Positions 34,965 to 43,839 of a DNA stretch of 64,000 bases are shown here, in pieces. Origin of the DNA: Streptomyces clavifer. Its GTDB lineage: Bacteria > Actinomycetota > Actinomycetes > Streptomycetales > Streptomycetaceae. Each line of letters starts with the position of its first letter. The stretch's first letter is position 1. The notes under the pieces were generated by a model. That model did no database searches. It saw only the letters and a program-made list of their open reading frames with translations, and was not told the origin of the DNA. A program made the translations under genes and the position numbers. The DNA is taken from contig BMWJ01000013.1 of NCBI GenBank assembly GCA_014651175.1, positions 124,001 through 188,000 on the forward strand. The letters are read 5' to 3'.

Positions 34965-36635
34965 TCAGCCGTGGGCCGTGGCTCCGGTCTCCGTGACGGG
35001 GCGGCCCGCGTGCAGTTCGAGGCGGTCGCCGGTGAAGCGGCTGCGGAAGCTGCGGTCGTGCGAGACGACGACCACGGCGCCCTCGAATCGGGAGAGCGCG
35101 GCTTCCAGCTCCTCGACGAGGCTCAGCGCGATGTGGTTGGTCGGCTCGTCCAGGACCAGCAGGTCCGCCGGCCGGGTCACCAGCCGCGCCAGGGCCAGCC
35201 TGCGCTGCTGCCCGATGGAGAGGGCCGCCACGGGCACGGCCAGGTCGTCCGGGCGGAACAGGCCGAGGGCGAGCAACTGCTCGGCGTACTCGTCGGCCGG
35301 CCCCGGCCGTCCCGCGGCGAATGTGGCGAGCAGGGAGCGGCGCGTGGGGCTGACGGGCAGCTCCTGCGGGAGGTATCCGACGCGGGCCCGGCGCCGGACC
35401 GTCCCGGCGTCCGGTGCGAGGTCACCGGCGATGACCCGCAGCAGTGTGGTCTTGCCCGCTCCGTTGGGTCCGGTGACCATGAGGCGCCGGCCCGGCCGGA
35501 TCCGCAGTGCGGGCAGGTCCAGCCGGTCACCGACGACGACGGAGCCGAGCTCTGCCAGAGGTTCGCCGCGCCGGTCCCCGCCGGGGGCCGGGTGGCCGGC
35601 CGTCATGAGTCCGGCGGTGAAGCGCAGCGGCTGCGGGGGCGCCGGCACGGGCGCGCGGCGCAGCGCCTCGAGCCGGGTCCTGGCCGCCCTGACCTGCCCG
35701 GACAGTTTAGCCTCGTGCGACCTGCGGTGCTTGCCGAAACCCTCCCCCGGGTCCTTGCCGCTCCCCGCGAGGCGCTGGCCCGCCGCACTCACCAGCTCCT
35801 CGGTGCGGGCCAGTTCGTCCAGCCACTCCTGATGTTCCTGGGCCGAGCGGCGGCGTGCGGCTGCCTTCGCCGTGCGGTAGCCGTCCCAGCCGTCTCCGTA
35901 GCGGGAGACCCCCCGCAGGTCGCGGTCGACCTCCAGGATGACGGTGGTGGTCCGCTCCAGGAACACCCGGTCGTGGGTGACGGTGACGACGGTGCCCCGG
36001 TGGGCGCGGAGGTGGTCCTCCAGCCAGGTGACGGCGGCGGCGTCGAGGTGGTTGGTGGGTTCGTCGAGGAGCAGGAGTTCCGGCGCGGCGGCCAGCACGC
36101 AGGCCAGGGCGAGCCGGGACTGCTCGCCGCCGGACAGCGTGCCGAGCCGTCGGGCCCGGGTGAGGTGCCCGAGGCCGAGGCCGTGCAGGGCCGCGTCCAC
36201 CCTGGCGTCCGCCCGGTACCCGCCGCGTTCCTCGTACATCGTCAGGAGGTCGCCGTAGGCGCCGAGTTGCGTGTCGGTCGGGTCGCCGTCGGACAGGCCC
36301 GCTTCCGCCGTGCGGATCAGGCGTTCGAGCTCACGCAGTTCGTCGAGGGCGGCGTCGACGGCGTCCTGGACGGTTCCGGCGGGGTCGAGCGCGAGGGTCT
36401 GGGCGAGGTAGCCGGTGCCACCAGGGAAGTGGACGGTGAGGTCGCCACTGTCCGGCGCCTCCGCCCCGGCCATCAGCCGGAGCAGGGTGGACTTCCCGGA
36501 GCCGTTCTCACCGATGACCGCGGCCCGTTCGCCGGGGCGGACGGTGAGGGACACCTGGTCGAGTACGGATCGGTCTCCGTAGGCCTTGGAGACGTCGTTC
36601 ATGGTCAGCTGGGCGCGGTGGTGATGCAAGGGCAT
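34965..36635 (-). CDS. ABC-F ATPase, probable ribosome-protection antibiotic resistance protein
   Basis: A 556-residue cytoplasmic protein with two ATPase domains and no membrane segment. Domain 1: Walker [10 protein letters not shown] near 43, signature [11 protein letters not shown], Walker [13 protein letters not shown]. The interdomain linker (P-site tRNA-interaction motif) is charged and helical, around 245-330. Domain 2: GPNGAGKTT, degenerate signature [21 protein letters not shown] and a switch His. This layout matches the ABC-F proteins that rescue ribosomes from macrolides, lincosamides or pleuromutilins. A tiny leader ORF upstream suggests drug-triggered attenuation. Neighbouring genes give no biosynthetic context, so resistance is inferred. 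Confidence 0.9.
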   Translation of the reverse strand: MPLHHHRAQLTMNDVSKAYGDRSVLDQVSLTVRPGERAAVIGENGSGKSTLLRLMAGAEAPDSGDLTVHFPGGTGYLAQTLALDPAGTVQDAVDAALDELRELERLIRTAEAGLSDGDPTDTQLGAYGDLLTMYEERGGYRADARVDAALHGLGLGHLTRARRLGTLSGGEQSRLALACVLAAAPELLLLDEPTNHLDAAAVTWLEDHLRAHRGTVVTVTHDRVFLERTTTVILEVDRDLRGVSRYGDGWDGYRTAKAAARRRSAQEHQEWLDELARTEELVSAAGQRLAGSGKDPGEGFGKHRRSHEAKLSGQVRAARTRLEALRRAPVPAPPQPLRFTAGLMTAGHPAPGGDRRGEPLAELGSVVVGDRLDLPALRIRPGRRLMVTGPNGAGKTTLLRVIAGDLAPDAGTVRRRARVGYLPQELPVSPTRRSLLATFAAGRPGPADEYAEQLLALGLFRPDDLAVPVAALSIGQQRRLALARLVTRPADLLVLDEPTNHIALSLVEELEAALSRFEGAVVVVSHDRSFRSRFTGDRLELHAGRPVTETGATAHG

Positions 36636-36743
36636 GGGTGCTTCCCCGAGGTGACAGGCCCTCGGCCGCGCACACCGTGGAGGCGCACGGCGGGGCGTGG
36701 GTGCCGGACGGCGGGAAGGACTGCGGCACGGCCCGGTCGGGCG

Positions 36744-36760
36744 GCGACGCTCGGCGTCGC
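36744..36760 (-). promoter_or_regulatory. Hairpin in the leader of the ABC-F gene
   Basis: A perfect 7-base-pair stem (36744-36750 with 36754-36760) with loop TCG lies between the leader ORF stop and the ABC-F start, followed by further GC-rich inverted segments including CCGAGG/CCTCGG near 36650. These could form alternative terminator or anti-terminator structures. Confidence 0.45.
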
Positions 36761-36782
36761 GCGGCGGCGTCCTGGCCGGGAA

Positions 36783-36809
36783 TCAGAGGAAGAAGTAGTA
36801 CGAACCCAT
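36783..36809 (-). CDS. Eight-codon leader ORF (MGSYYFFL) upstream of the ABC-F gene
   Basis: On the minus strand ATG at 36809 opens an eight-codon frame encoding MGSYYFFL, ended by TGA at 36785-36783, 148 bases before the ABC-F start. Consecutive aromatic residues after a short start are typical of peptides that stall drug-bound ribosomes. TACACT about 10 bases upstream resembles a -10, so the leader transcript may start close to this ATG. The ORF is far below gene-finder limits. Its reality rests on position and sequence only. Confidence 0.55.
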   Translation of the reverse strand: MGSYYFFL

Positions 36810-36929
36810 GGCGTCCAGTGTAACCACGTCCCCCGGCCGCCCGCCGGGCCCGACGCACGGCCGCCCTGGTGCGTGGCGCGGTGTCCGGGCGGCCCGTCCT
36901 GTCCGGAGGCAGTTCCTGGCGGGGAGGGT

Positions 36930-36970
36930 GGCTCCGGGCCCGGGGGCGGGCGGCCCCCGGACCCGGAGCC
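36930..36970 (-). terminator. Terminator of the TTA-containing P450 gene
   Basis: A 17-base-pair stem with one mismatch (36930-36946 with 36954-36970) and a seven-base loop starts seven bases after the P450 stop. Confidence 0.8.
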
Positions 36971-36976
36971 GGGTGG

Positions 36977-38194
36977 TCAGCCCAACCGGACCGGCAGGGC
37001 GCCGAATCCGTACGCGATGAACGACTCCACCTGGCCCGCGGGCACGGACGGGTCGGCGAGGCGCAGCCCGGGGAAGCGGGCGAAGAGCGCGGGCAGGGCG
37101 ACCGATGCCTCGAGACGGGCCAGGGGCGCGCCGACGCAGTAGTGGACGCCGTGCCCGAAGGAGAGATGTTCCTTGTCGACCCGGGTGGGGTCGAAGTGGT
37201 GCGCGTCCGCACCATGACGTCCTGGATCGCGCCCGGCGGCGGCATAGGTCGTGAGGATCGCGTCCCCGCGGGCGATGGTGATCCCGTCGGGGAGTTCGAT
37301 GTCCTCGACGGCGTACCGCAGGGGCAGGTTCGCGATCGACGGCGCCCAGCGCAGCGTCTCCTCGATGACGTCGCTCCAGGGGATGTCACCGCCGAGCACC
37401 CGGGCGAGGTGGCCGGGATGCGTCAGGAGGGCGTGCACGGCGTTGCCGATGAGGTTGACCGTGGTCTCGTGGCCGGCGCCGATGACGAGGAGCAGGGTGT
37501 CGAGGAGTTCGGCCTCGGTGAGGCCGGAGTCCTCTTCGTCGCGGGTGGCGATGAGCACGCTCGTCAGGTCGTCGCCGGGTCGCGCGCGCTTGGCCTCCAC
37601 CAGTCCCGCCAGCAGTTCCTGGAAGGCCTGCCAGGTGGCGAGGGCCTCGCCGGGGGTGGCGGTGGTGTCGATGACCTCGCCCACGAGCCGCGCGGTGTCG
37701 GCCCGGCGGTCCTCCGGGAGTCCGAAGAGTTCGCAGATGACCTCCATCGGGAGCGGGTGGGCGTAGGCGGCGCGCAGGTCCACGGGGCCCTCGGCGGCGG
37801 CCTCGGCCATCCGGTCGAGGAGTCGGGCGGTGATCGCCTCGACGCGCGGCGCGAGCGCGTCCGTGCGCCGCTTGGTGAACGCGGGCGAGACGAGCTTGCG
37901 TAACCGTCGGTGGTTGGCGCCGTAGGCCGTGAACATGTTGGTCACCCCCACCCAGGAGTTGACCCAGGTCTCCCGGAACCCACCGTCGATCCAGGCCGGC
38001 CAGTGCTGGTTCGGGTCCTTGGACACCCTCTGGTCGGTGAGGAGTTGCTTGAGCACCTGGTGGCCGGTCGGGGCCCAGGCCCCGATGCCTCCGGGCAGTT
38101 CGACCCGCGTGGCCGAGCCGGCGGCGCGGAGACGGTCCGCCTCGCCGTGGATGTCGCGGCCCGACGGGTCGATCGGGACGGCCTGCTGTCCCAT
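36977..38194 (-). CDS. Cytochrome P450 with a TTA codon
   Basis: A 405-residue soluble P450 of the CYP105/107-like actinobacterial type. The I-helix has VIGAGHETTVNL, the K-helix EETLRWAPS (ExxR), and the heme loop FGHGVHYCVGAPLAR (Cys near 353). The ATG at 38194 follows AGGAG. Leu98, in HRRLRKLV, is encoded by TTA (37901-37903), so full expression probably depends on the developmental tRNA BldA. No ferredoxin or cluster partner lies nearby. Such P450s in Streptomyces commonly hydroxylate xenobiotics, macrolides or sterols; the substrate here is not deducible. Confidence 0.93.
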   Translation of the reverse strand: MGQQAVPIDPSGRDIHGEADRLRAAGSATRVELPGGIGAWAPTGHQVLKQLLTDQRVSKDPNQHWPAWIDGGFRETWVNSWVGVTNMFTAYGANHRRLRKLVSPAFTKRRTDALAPRVEAITARLLDRMAEAAAEGPVDLRAAYAHPLPMEVICELFGLPEDRRADTARLVGEVIDTTATPGEALATWQAFQELLAGLVEAKRARPGDDLTSVLIATRDEEDSGLTEAELLDTLLLVIGAGHETTVNLIGNAVHALLTHPGHLARVLGGDIPWSDVIEETLRWAPSIANLPLRYAVEDIELPDGITIARGDAILTTYAAAGRDPGRHGADAHHFDPTRVDKEHLSFGHGVHYCVGAPLARLEASVALPALFARFPGLRLADPSVPAGQVESFIAYGFGALPVRLG

Positions 38195-38416
38195 GGGTGA
38201 CTCCTGTTGTATGTGGGGAACGGGATGAAACGAGCCTAGGGGTGCGCACGGGGCATGGCGGGACTTTGCAGACACCCGCGGAACCCAGGGGTTCACGTAC
38301 CGGCGGGAGGGCGGGACAGGGGGCGCGCGACCGCCCCTCACGCGCCGGTCACCCACGGCACCCGTGCGGGAGCACCGCCGACGGCCTTCCGGAAGGGCCG
38401 GACACGCGTCCGACTG
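38195..38416. other. Intergenic region with possible weak hairpin
   Basis: The P450 promoter should lie here. Near 38383-38400 an imperfect inverted repeat (GGCCTTCC/GGAAGGGCC) may terminate the phosphatase gene. No gene seen. Confidence 0.35.
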
Positions 38417-39643
38417 CTACGCCTGCTCCTGGGCGGCGACCGCCTCCGTGGCTCCCGGGGCCTCGCCCACGGCCTCGCGCCGCCCCGCGCTCCCGCCGCC
38501 GTCGTCCTGCACCCTGCACAGGACGAGCACCGCCACGTCGTCTCGGCGCACTCCGCCGGAGAACGCCTCCAGGTCGGCCTGGAGCGCTTCCAGGAGCTGC
38601 CTCGGCTCGCGCCGCGCCCATGCCTCCAGCCTCTCGTCGAGCGGATAGAAGGCGCCCGCCCCGTCGCGGGCCTCCGTCACCCCGTCCGTGAACAGCAGGA
38701 TGGACGCGTGCTCCGGGAAGGCGAACCACTCCGCGGCACGTGCCTCGCCGCTGAGATCGGCCATGCCCAGGGGTACGGAGGTCCGGTGCAGGGGGACCGC
38801 CGAGGCCGTGCCGCCGTGGAGCAGCCGTGGCGGCAGGTGCCCGCAGTTCACGGCCTGCACCCGCTCGTCGCCGTCGTAGGAGAGCAGCAGAGCGGTGACG
38901 AAGCGCTCGGTGTCACCCGTCTCCGCGGAGAAGGCGTTGTGCCGGGCGACCGCGTCCTCCACCACGTCCGCGACCGAGGCCAGCGAGGACTCCCGGATGG
39001 CCGCCTCGCGGAACGCGCCGAGCGCGGCGAAGCCCGCACCGATCGCCTGCAGTCCCTTGCCCTGCACATCTCCGATGATCACCCGGGTCCCGTACGGGGA
39101 TTCGACGACCTCGTAGATGTCGCCGCCGACGAAGCGGTCCTCCTCGATCGGCTCGTAGAGCCCTTCCGCCCGGACCTGCCGGGTGACGATGGGCAGCGGC
39201 CGGAGAATCTGCCGCTGGAGGGCGACCGCGGCCGAGCGCAGCCGGGCCATCTCGGTGGCATGCCGGATGCGCGCGGCGCAGGCCGCGACCCCCAGGGCGC
39301 TGGCGATGGCCGTGAAGCCGATGAGGAAGGCGACGTCCCAGAAGGCGCCGGTCTGCGGGATGCGGGAGCCGACCACGACCAGGGTGACCCAGGCGGCCAC
39401 GCAGAGGGTCTGGCGGACGGTGCAGAACACGGACGCCAGCGCGGGCAGGACCACCAGGAGCGGGATGACGGGCAGGTCGTCACCGGTCAGGGCGTCCAGC
39501 ACGACCACCACGGTGGTCAGCAGGAGCAGCCACAGTGCGAGCGCCCGGTTCCCGATCCGGGCGGCGCCCGCCGACTCCTCGCCCGGATCCGTCCCCGGCA
39601 GCGGCGGCCTTCGTACTGCCGGGCGGCGGAGTCCCATGACCAC
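38417..39643 (-). CDS. Membrane-anchored SpoIIE-type PP2C phosphatase
   Basis: A 408-residue protein. Residues about 30-130 contain four hydrophobic segments (LALWLLLLTTVVVVLDAL; VIPLLVVLPALASVF; LCVAAWVTLVVV; VAFLIGFTAIASALGVAAC), followed by a short helical linker (ATEMARLRSAAVALQRQIL). A SpoIIE/RsbU-like phosphatase domain spans about 150-385, with the metal-binding DRFVGGDIYEVVE, GDVQGKGLQA, VNCGHLPP and LLFTDGVTEARD. Such enzymes dephosphorylate anti-anti-sigma factors of SigB-type pathways. A SigB-family sigma gene lies 1.5 kb away, divergently transcribed. No sensor domain beyond the membrane part is seen. GTG at 39643 has GGAGGAG upstream. Confidence 0.92.
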   Translation of the reverse strand: MVMGLRRPAVRRPPLPGTDPGEESAGAARIGNRALALWLLLLTTVVVVLDALTGDDLPVIPLLVVLPALASVFCTVRQTLCVAAWVTLVVVGSRIPQTGAFWDVAFLIGFTAIASALGVAACAARIRHATEMARLRSAAVALQRQILRPLPIVTRQVRAEGLYEPIEEDRFVGGDIYEVVESPYGTRVIIGDVQGKGLQAIGAGFAALGAFREAAIRESSLASVADVVEDAVARHNAFSAETGDTERFVTALLLSYDGDERVQAVNCGHLPPRLLHGGTASAVPLHRTSVPLGMADLSGEARAAEWFAFPEHASILLFTDGVTEARDGAGAFYPLDERLEAWARREPRQLLEALQADLEAFSGGVRRDDVAVLVLCRVQDDGGGSAGRREAVGEAPGATEAVAAQEQA

Positions 39644-39664
39644 GGCACTCCTCCCGCGCGTTCG

Positions 39665-40456
39665 TCACTGTTGCCCCACTTGTTCCAACCTACCCGCCCC
39701 CGGGGCCGTGGTCCTGGCATCGGTCCGCGGGGCCGGATCCGCCGGAACGATCGCGGAGAGGAACTCCGTCCGGCGGCGCAGCCGGAAGCCGAGGGATTCG
39801 TAGAGCCGCACGGCGCCGGTGTTCGACGCGGCGGCGTGCAGGAAGGGAATCTCGCCCCGCTCCCTGATGCCGTGGGCCACGGCCCTGACCAGCCGGGATG
39901 CGAGGCCTTGGCCGCGTACGGAATCGTCGGTGCAGACTCCGCTGATCTCGGTGTGGCCGGGCGGGTGCAGACGTTCTCCGGCCATGGCCACCAGGACTCC
40001 GGAGCGGCGGATACCGAGATAGGTGCCGAGCTCCACGGTGCGCGGCAGGAAGGGGCCGGGGCGGGTGCGCCCGACCAGGTCCAGCATCTCCGGGACGTCG
40101 GCGGGGCCGAGGAGCAGGGCCTCCGGGTCGGGGGCGGCGTCCACGCCGTCGTCCACCAGCTGCACGCCCTCCGCGTGGAAGACGATCTGCCAGTCGGCCG
40201 GCGGCGGATCGCGGAAGGCGGTGAGGGTGACGGACGCGCCGGGCCCCGCCAGTGCGGCGACGTCGGCCCAGTCCTGGGCGTCGGGCGTGTCCGGGAGGGC
40301 CAGCCACGGGGTGACGTCGACCGGGTAGCGCAGGATGCGGCCGCGACGCTCAGCGAAGTGGGCGTGGGGCCCGGTCAGCGCGGTGCGGGCCGGGTTGTCC
40401 AGCGGATGAGCGGTCCCTGTTCCCTCCGCGGACGGCCGACGGTCCGGGGCACTCAT
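39665..40456 (-). CDS. GNAT family N-acetyltransferase
   Basis: A 263-residue protein with a C-terminal GNAT domain (about 110-235). The acetyl-CoA-binding motif A reads ISGVCTDDSVRGQGLASRL (Q/RxxGxG/A), followed by FLHAAASNTGAVRLYESLGFRLRRRTEF, typical of the FR47-like subgroup. The first 100 residues resemble the partial GNAT-like N-domain of two-domain acetyltransferases (RILRYPVDVTPWLALPD). It is encoded 21 bases upstream of the phosphatase gene on the same strand and may be co-transcribed with it. The substrate is unknown. Confidence 0.88.
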   Translation of the reverse strand: MSAPDRRPSAEGTGTAHPLDNPARTALTGPHAHFAERRGRILRYPVDVTPWLALPDTPDAQDWADVAALAGPGASVTLTAFRDPPPADWQIVFHAEGVQLVDDGVDAAPDPEALLLGPADVPEMLDLVGRTRPGPFLPRTVELGTYLGIRRSGVLVAMAGERLHPPGHTEISGVCTDDSVRGQGLASRLVRAVAHGIRERGEIPFLHAAASNTGAVRLYESLGFRLRRRTEFLSAIVPADPAPRTDARTTAPGAGRLEQVGQQ

Positions 40457-41162
40457 GCGGCCACCTCCTCAGCGGTCCTGCTGCGGGTACGCCCGCTCCG
40501 CACGGTGCGGTCGAATGCGTGTGTGTTGGGCATGAGCTCCCTCACTGCGGTCTGTCTCGGCGGCTCCGACAGACAGGAAAGCTGATTCACGCTGCACGTA
40601 TTCCCGGGACGCCGGACTGTTCATGTACGCGCAATCAAAGAGCCGGGCCCGCGCGGGACGCCTCGCCCCACGAGGCCGTGCCGAGGCGCCGGCGGACCCG
40701 GCACGGCCCCCGACCCGCGGGTCCGGGTGTCGTCGCGGACCTCGACCCGGCGGTCGGCACCCCGCCGATCCCGGCATCGTGATCACCACGGCGCCGGACA
40801 TGGCGCCCACCGGCCCCCGCTTCACACGTCCGCACGGGCGGCACGGAGGCGGAGTACATGGAGCGGCTGCCGGATCCGGTCCGGCGGATCGTGCCTCGCT
40901 GAGCGGATCCGGCCCCAACCCGCCCCAGCCTGTGGCACCCTGGGTACGGCCGCCCCACCGGGCTCCCCCGTACCGGTGGGGCGGTTCTGCGCTTCGCCGC
41001 GTCCGGCGGCCCTCCGTCGCCATGGACACAGCAGCCGCGATCACGTGCATTCCGGCCACAATCGCCACGCATTCGGCTCAAATCCACTTCTCCGTGCATG
41101 AGTTGCCGCACCTCGGGCAGGCGCACAGACCTCATGGACTTCTACCAGGGGAGTGTGACCAG
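40457..41162. other. 706-base upstream region of the sigma factor gene
   Basis: No supported gene. A long in-frame extension of the sigma gene back to 40623 exists but its composition is not protein-like. The region contains GGGTAC near 40942, similar to the -10 of SigB-type promoters (consensus GNNTN14-16GGGTAY), without a clear -35, and a perfect 9-base-pair hairpin at 40953-40981. The stretch 41030-41110 is less GC-rich. It may be a long regulatory leader. Confidence 0.45.
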
Positions 41163-42035
41163 ATGACGGCGCACACTGCACAGACCGCCGGTGCGGAACG
41201 GGCAGGCGCCGTGGACGGCCTTCCGTGGATCGAGGACGCGGGGCAGATCGCTCCGCAGGACGCACGGACGCTGTCCAAGGTGTTCTTCGACCGGTTGCAG
41301 GTACTCGAGGAGGGCACTCCGGAGCACCAGTACGCCCGGAACACGCTCATCGAGATGAATCTGTCCCTCGTACGGTTCGCAGCGAGCCGCTTCCGCAACC
41401 GCGGCAGCGGTGACATGGAGGACATCGTCCAGGTCGGCACCATCGGTCTGATCAAGGCCATCGACCGCTTCGACCTCTCCCGCGAGGTCGAGTTCACCTC
41501 CTTCGCCGTGCCGTACATCGTCGGCGAGATCAAGCGGTTCTTCCGTGACACCACCTGGTCCGTGCACGTGCCCCGGCGGCTGCAGGAACTGCGGGTGGAC
41601 ATCGCGAAGGCCAAGGAGTCGTTGGCGGTCGGTCTCGACCGGGACCCGACGGTGCACGAGCTGGCCGAGCATCTCGGCCTCGACGACGAGGAGATCACCG
41701 AGGGCATCGTCGCCGCCAACGGCTACACGGCGGGATCGCTCGACATGCCGACCGATACTGCGGACTCGGTGGGCCGCGCCGCGGGCGGGCGCACGTTCGC
41801 GGACGTTCTCGGCGAGCCGGACCCCGCCATGGAGACGGTGGAGAACCTCCACACCCTGGCGCCGCTGCTGGACGAGCTCGACGACCGCGAGCGCCGCATC
41901 ATCGAGATGCGGTTCGGCCTGGAGTTGACGCAGGCTCAGATCGGTGAGGAGCTCGGCATCTCCCAGATGCACGTGTCCCGGCTGCTCAGCCGCATTCTCC
42001 TCAAGCTGCGCAGCGGGATGTTCACCCAGGACTGA
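41163..42035 (+). CDS. RNA polymerase sigma factor, SigB/SigF/SigG family
   Basis: A 290-residue group-3 sigma-70 factor. Region 2 has NLSLVRFAASRFRNRGSGDMEDIVQVGTIGL-type sequence with GLIKAIDRFD (core binding) and FTSFAVPYIVGEIKRFFRD (-10 recognition). Region 3 covers RRLQELRVDIAKAKESLA to ITEGIVAANGY. Region 4 ends with DDRERRIIEMRFG and the helix-turn-helix TQAQIGEELGISQMHVSRLLS. Streptomyces encodes many such factors for osmotic, oxidative and developmental control, normally held by anti-sigma factors. None is adjacent. ATG at 41163 follows GGGGAG nine bases upstream. Confidence 0.94.
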   Translation: MTAHTAQTAGAERAGAVDGLPWIEDAGQIAPQDARTLSKVFFDRLQVLEEGTPEHQYARNTLIEMNLSLVRFAASRFRNRGSGDMEDIVQVGTIGLIKAIDRFDLSREVEFTSFAVPYIVGEIKRFFRDTTWSVHVPRRLQELRVDIAKAKESLAVGLDRDPTVHELAEHLGLDDEEITEGIVAANGYTAGSLDMPTDTADSVGRAAGGRTFADVLGEPDPAMETVENLHTLAPLLDELDDRERRIIEMRFGLELTQAQIGEELGISQMHVSRLLSRILLKLRSGMFTQD

Positions 42036-42475
42036 CGCTCCGCCGCTCCCCCGTCCGGTGGGCCCAGGTCACGCGGGGCGGGGGGGTCCGGCCACTGTGT
42101 TCCCCCTCCGGCCGGACCCGGAGGCCGGCGCACGCCCCCTGAACGGCTCCGACACCTCTGCACTAGCACTGCGGGCCCACGGTCATGTCTCCGTGGGCCC
42201 GCGAGGCTGTTCCTCCGCCCCGGTCACCGCCCCGCCGGGTCCTGCCACCGCACCCGCCCGTGCGCCCCTCCTGCGCAGCGGCGCACGGAGGCGACGGGAG
42301 CGGGCCGGGCGAGCACCGACTGTTGCCACCGCATTGCAGCTTCGTGGCCACTCGGGTGTCCCGCTTCCGTTCCCGTACGCGCGCCTTCTACGGTCCGTAA
42401 CCAGTCCGTCGCCACCGCCGGGCATCCGTGCCTGCGCGTACGAACCCGCCACCGAACCACCGTGCGAGGAAAGAC
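42036..42475. other. Intergenic region between sigma factor and metY
   Basis: No gene seen. It contains a 9-base-pair hairpin around 42088-42122 (GGTCCGGCC/GGCCGGACC), the stronger terminator-like hairpin listed separately, and a weak -10-like TACGGT at 42389. I looked for but did not find SAM-type riboswitch core sequences. Confidence 0.4.
42171..42202. terminator. Terminator-like hairpin downstream of the sigma factor gene
   Basis: A perfect 12-base-pair stem (42171-42182 with 42191-42202) with an eight-base loop lies about 135 bases past the sigma stop. Confidence 0.65.
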
Positions 42476-43834
42476 ATGAGCCAGCCCGTCGACTCCGTCA
42501 CCGCAGGACACACCCCCGAGGACCATGCGCGGGACGCCGGTACCGCCTGGTCCTTCGAGACCAGGCAGATCCATTCCGGGGCGGTCCCGGATCCGACGAC
42601 CGGGGCCCGCGCGGTGCCGATCTACCAGTCGACCTCGTTCGTCTTCCGTGACACCCAGCACGCGGCCGACCTGTTCTCGCTGGCCGAGCCCGGCAACACC
42701 TACACCCGGATCCACAACCCCACGCAGGATGTCCTCGAACAGCGCATCGCCGCGCTGGAGGGCGGAGTGGCCGCCATCGCCCTCGCTTCCGGGCAGGCCG
42801 CCGAGACGCTCGCGCTCCTGACCCTCGCGGGCGCGGGGGACCACATCGTCTCCTCCACCTCGCTCTACGGCGGGACGTACAACCTGTTCCGGCACACCCT
42901 CCCCCGCTTCGGCATCGAGGTGTCGTTCGTCGAGGACCCCGACGACATCGAGGCGTGGCGTGCCGCGATCCGGCCCAACACCAAGGCCCTGTTCGCGGAG
43001 ACGCTCGGCAATCCGCGGGGCGACGTCCTGGACATCCGGGGAGTGGCGGACGCGGCGCACGGGGCGGGGGTTCCGCTCGTCGTCGACAACACCGTGCCCA
43101 CCCCCTACCTCCTGCGGCCGCTCGAGCACGGAGCGGACATCGTGATCCACTCCGCGACGAAGTTCCTGGGCGGGCACGGCACCACCCTCGGCGGTGTCGT
43201 CGTGGACGGCGGCACCTTCGACTTCGGTGCGCACGAGGACCGCTTCCCCGAGTTCCACACACCCGACCCGAGCTACCACGGCCTGCGGTACTGGCCGGAC
43301 CTCGGGCCCGGCGCCTTCGCCGTGAAACTGCGGGTCCAGCTGCTGCGCGACCTCGGGCCGGCGCTCTCGCCGCACTCCGCGTTCCTGCTGCTCCAGGGCG
43401 TGGAGACACTGAGCCTGCGCCTGGAGCGGCACACCTCCAACGCGCTGGCGCTCGCCCGGTGGCTGGAGGGCCGGGACGAGGTGTCGGCCGTGCACTACGC
43501 GGGTCTGGAATCGAGTCCCTGGTACGAAGCCGGGCAGCGCTACCTGCCGCGCGGCGCCGGAGCGGTCCTCTCCTTCGAGCTGCGGGACGGGGTCGAGGCG
43601 GGCAAGCGGTTCGTCGACGCGGTCGAGCTGTTCAGCCACCTCGCGAACATCGGCGACGTGCGGAGCCTGATCATCCACCCCGCGTCCACGACGCACAGCC
43701 AGCTGACGGAGGAGCAGCTCGCCGCCACCGGTGCCACCGCGGGGCTGGTGCGCCTCTCGGTGGGTCTGGAGAACGTGGACGACCTGAAGGCCGATCTCGA
43801 GGCGGGGTTCCGCGCCGCGAAGGCGGCGTCCTGA
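42476..43834 (+). CDS. metY: O-acetylhomoserine sulfhydrylase (homocysteine synthase)
   Basis: A 452-residue PLP enzyme of the Cys/Met metabolism family. It makes homocysteine from O-acetylhomoserine and sulfide. Conserved stretches are PIYQSTSFVFRD, GNTYTRIHNPTQDVLEQRIAALEGG-like sequence near 75-100 and the PLP-lysine motif HSATKFLGGHGT near residue 220, with long RYWPDLGPGAF and NIGDVRSLIIHPASTTH typical of MetY rather than MetB. ATG at 42476 follows GAGGAAAG. metX, which makes the acetylated substrate, follows within six bases. Together they provide the direct sulfhydrylation route to methionine. Confidence 0.95.
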   Translation: MSQPVDSVTAGHTPEDHARDAGTAWSFETRQIHSGAVPDPTTGARAVPIYQSTSFVFRDTQHAADLFSLAEPGNTYTRIHNPTQDVLEQRIAALEGGVAAIALASGQAAETLALLTLAGAGDHIVSSTSLYGGTYNLFRHTLPRFGIEVSFVEDPDDIEAWRAAIRPNTKALFAETLGNPRGDVLDIRGVADAAHGAGVPLVVDNTVPTPYLLRPLEHGADIVIHSATKFLGGHGTTLGGVVVDGGTFDFGAHEDRFPEFHTPDPSYHGLRYWPDLGPGAFAVKLRVQLLRDLGPALSPHSAFLLLQGVETLSLRLERHTSNALALARWLEGRDEVSAVHYAGLESSPWYEAGQRYLPRGAGAVLSFELRDGVEAGKRFVDAVELFSHLANIGDVRSLIIHPASTTHSQLTEEQLAATGATAGLVRLSVGLENVDDLKADLEAGFRAAKAAS

Positions 43835-43839
43835 ACCGG

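Noticed and set aside
40623-41162. In-frame N-terminal extension of the sigma factor
   Set aside because: The sequence is Arg/Pro-rich without family similarity, and ATG 41163 has a good ribosome-binding site.
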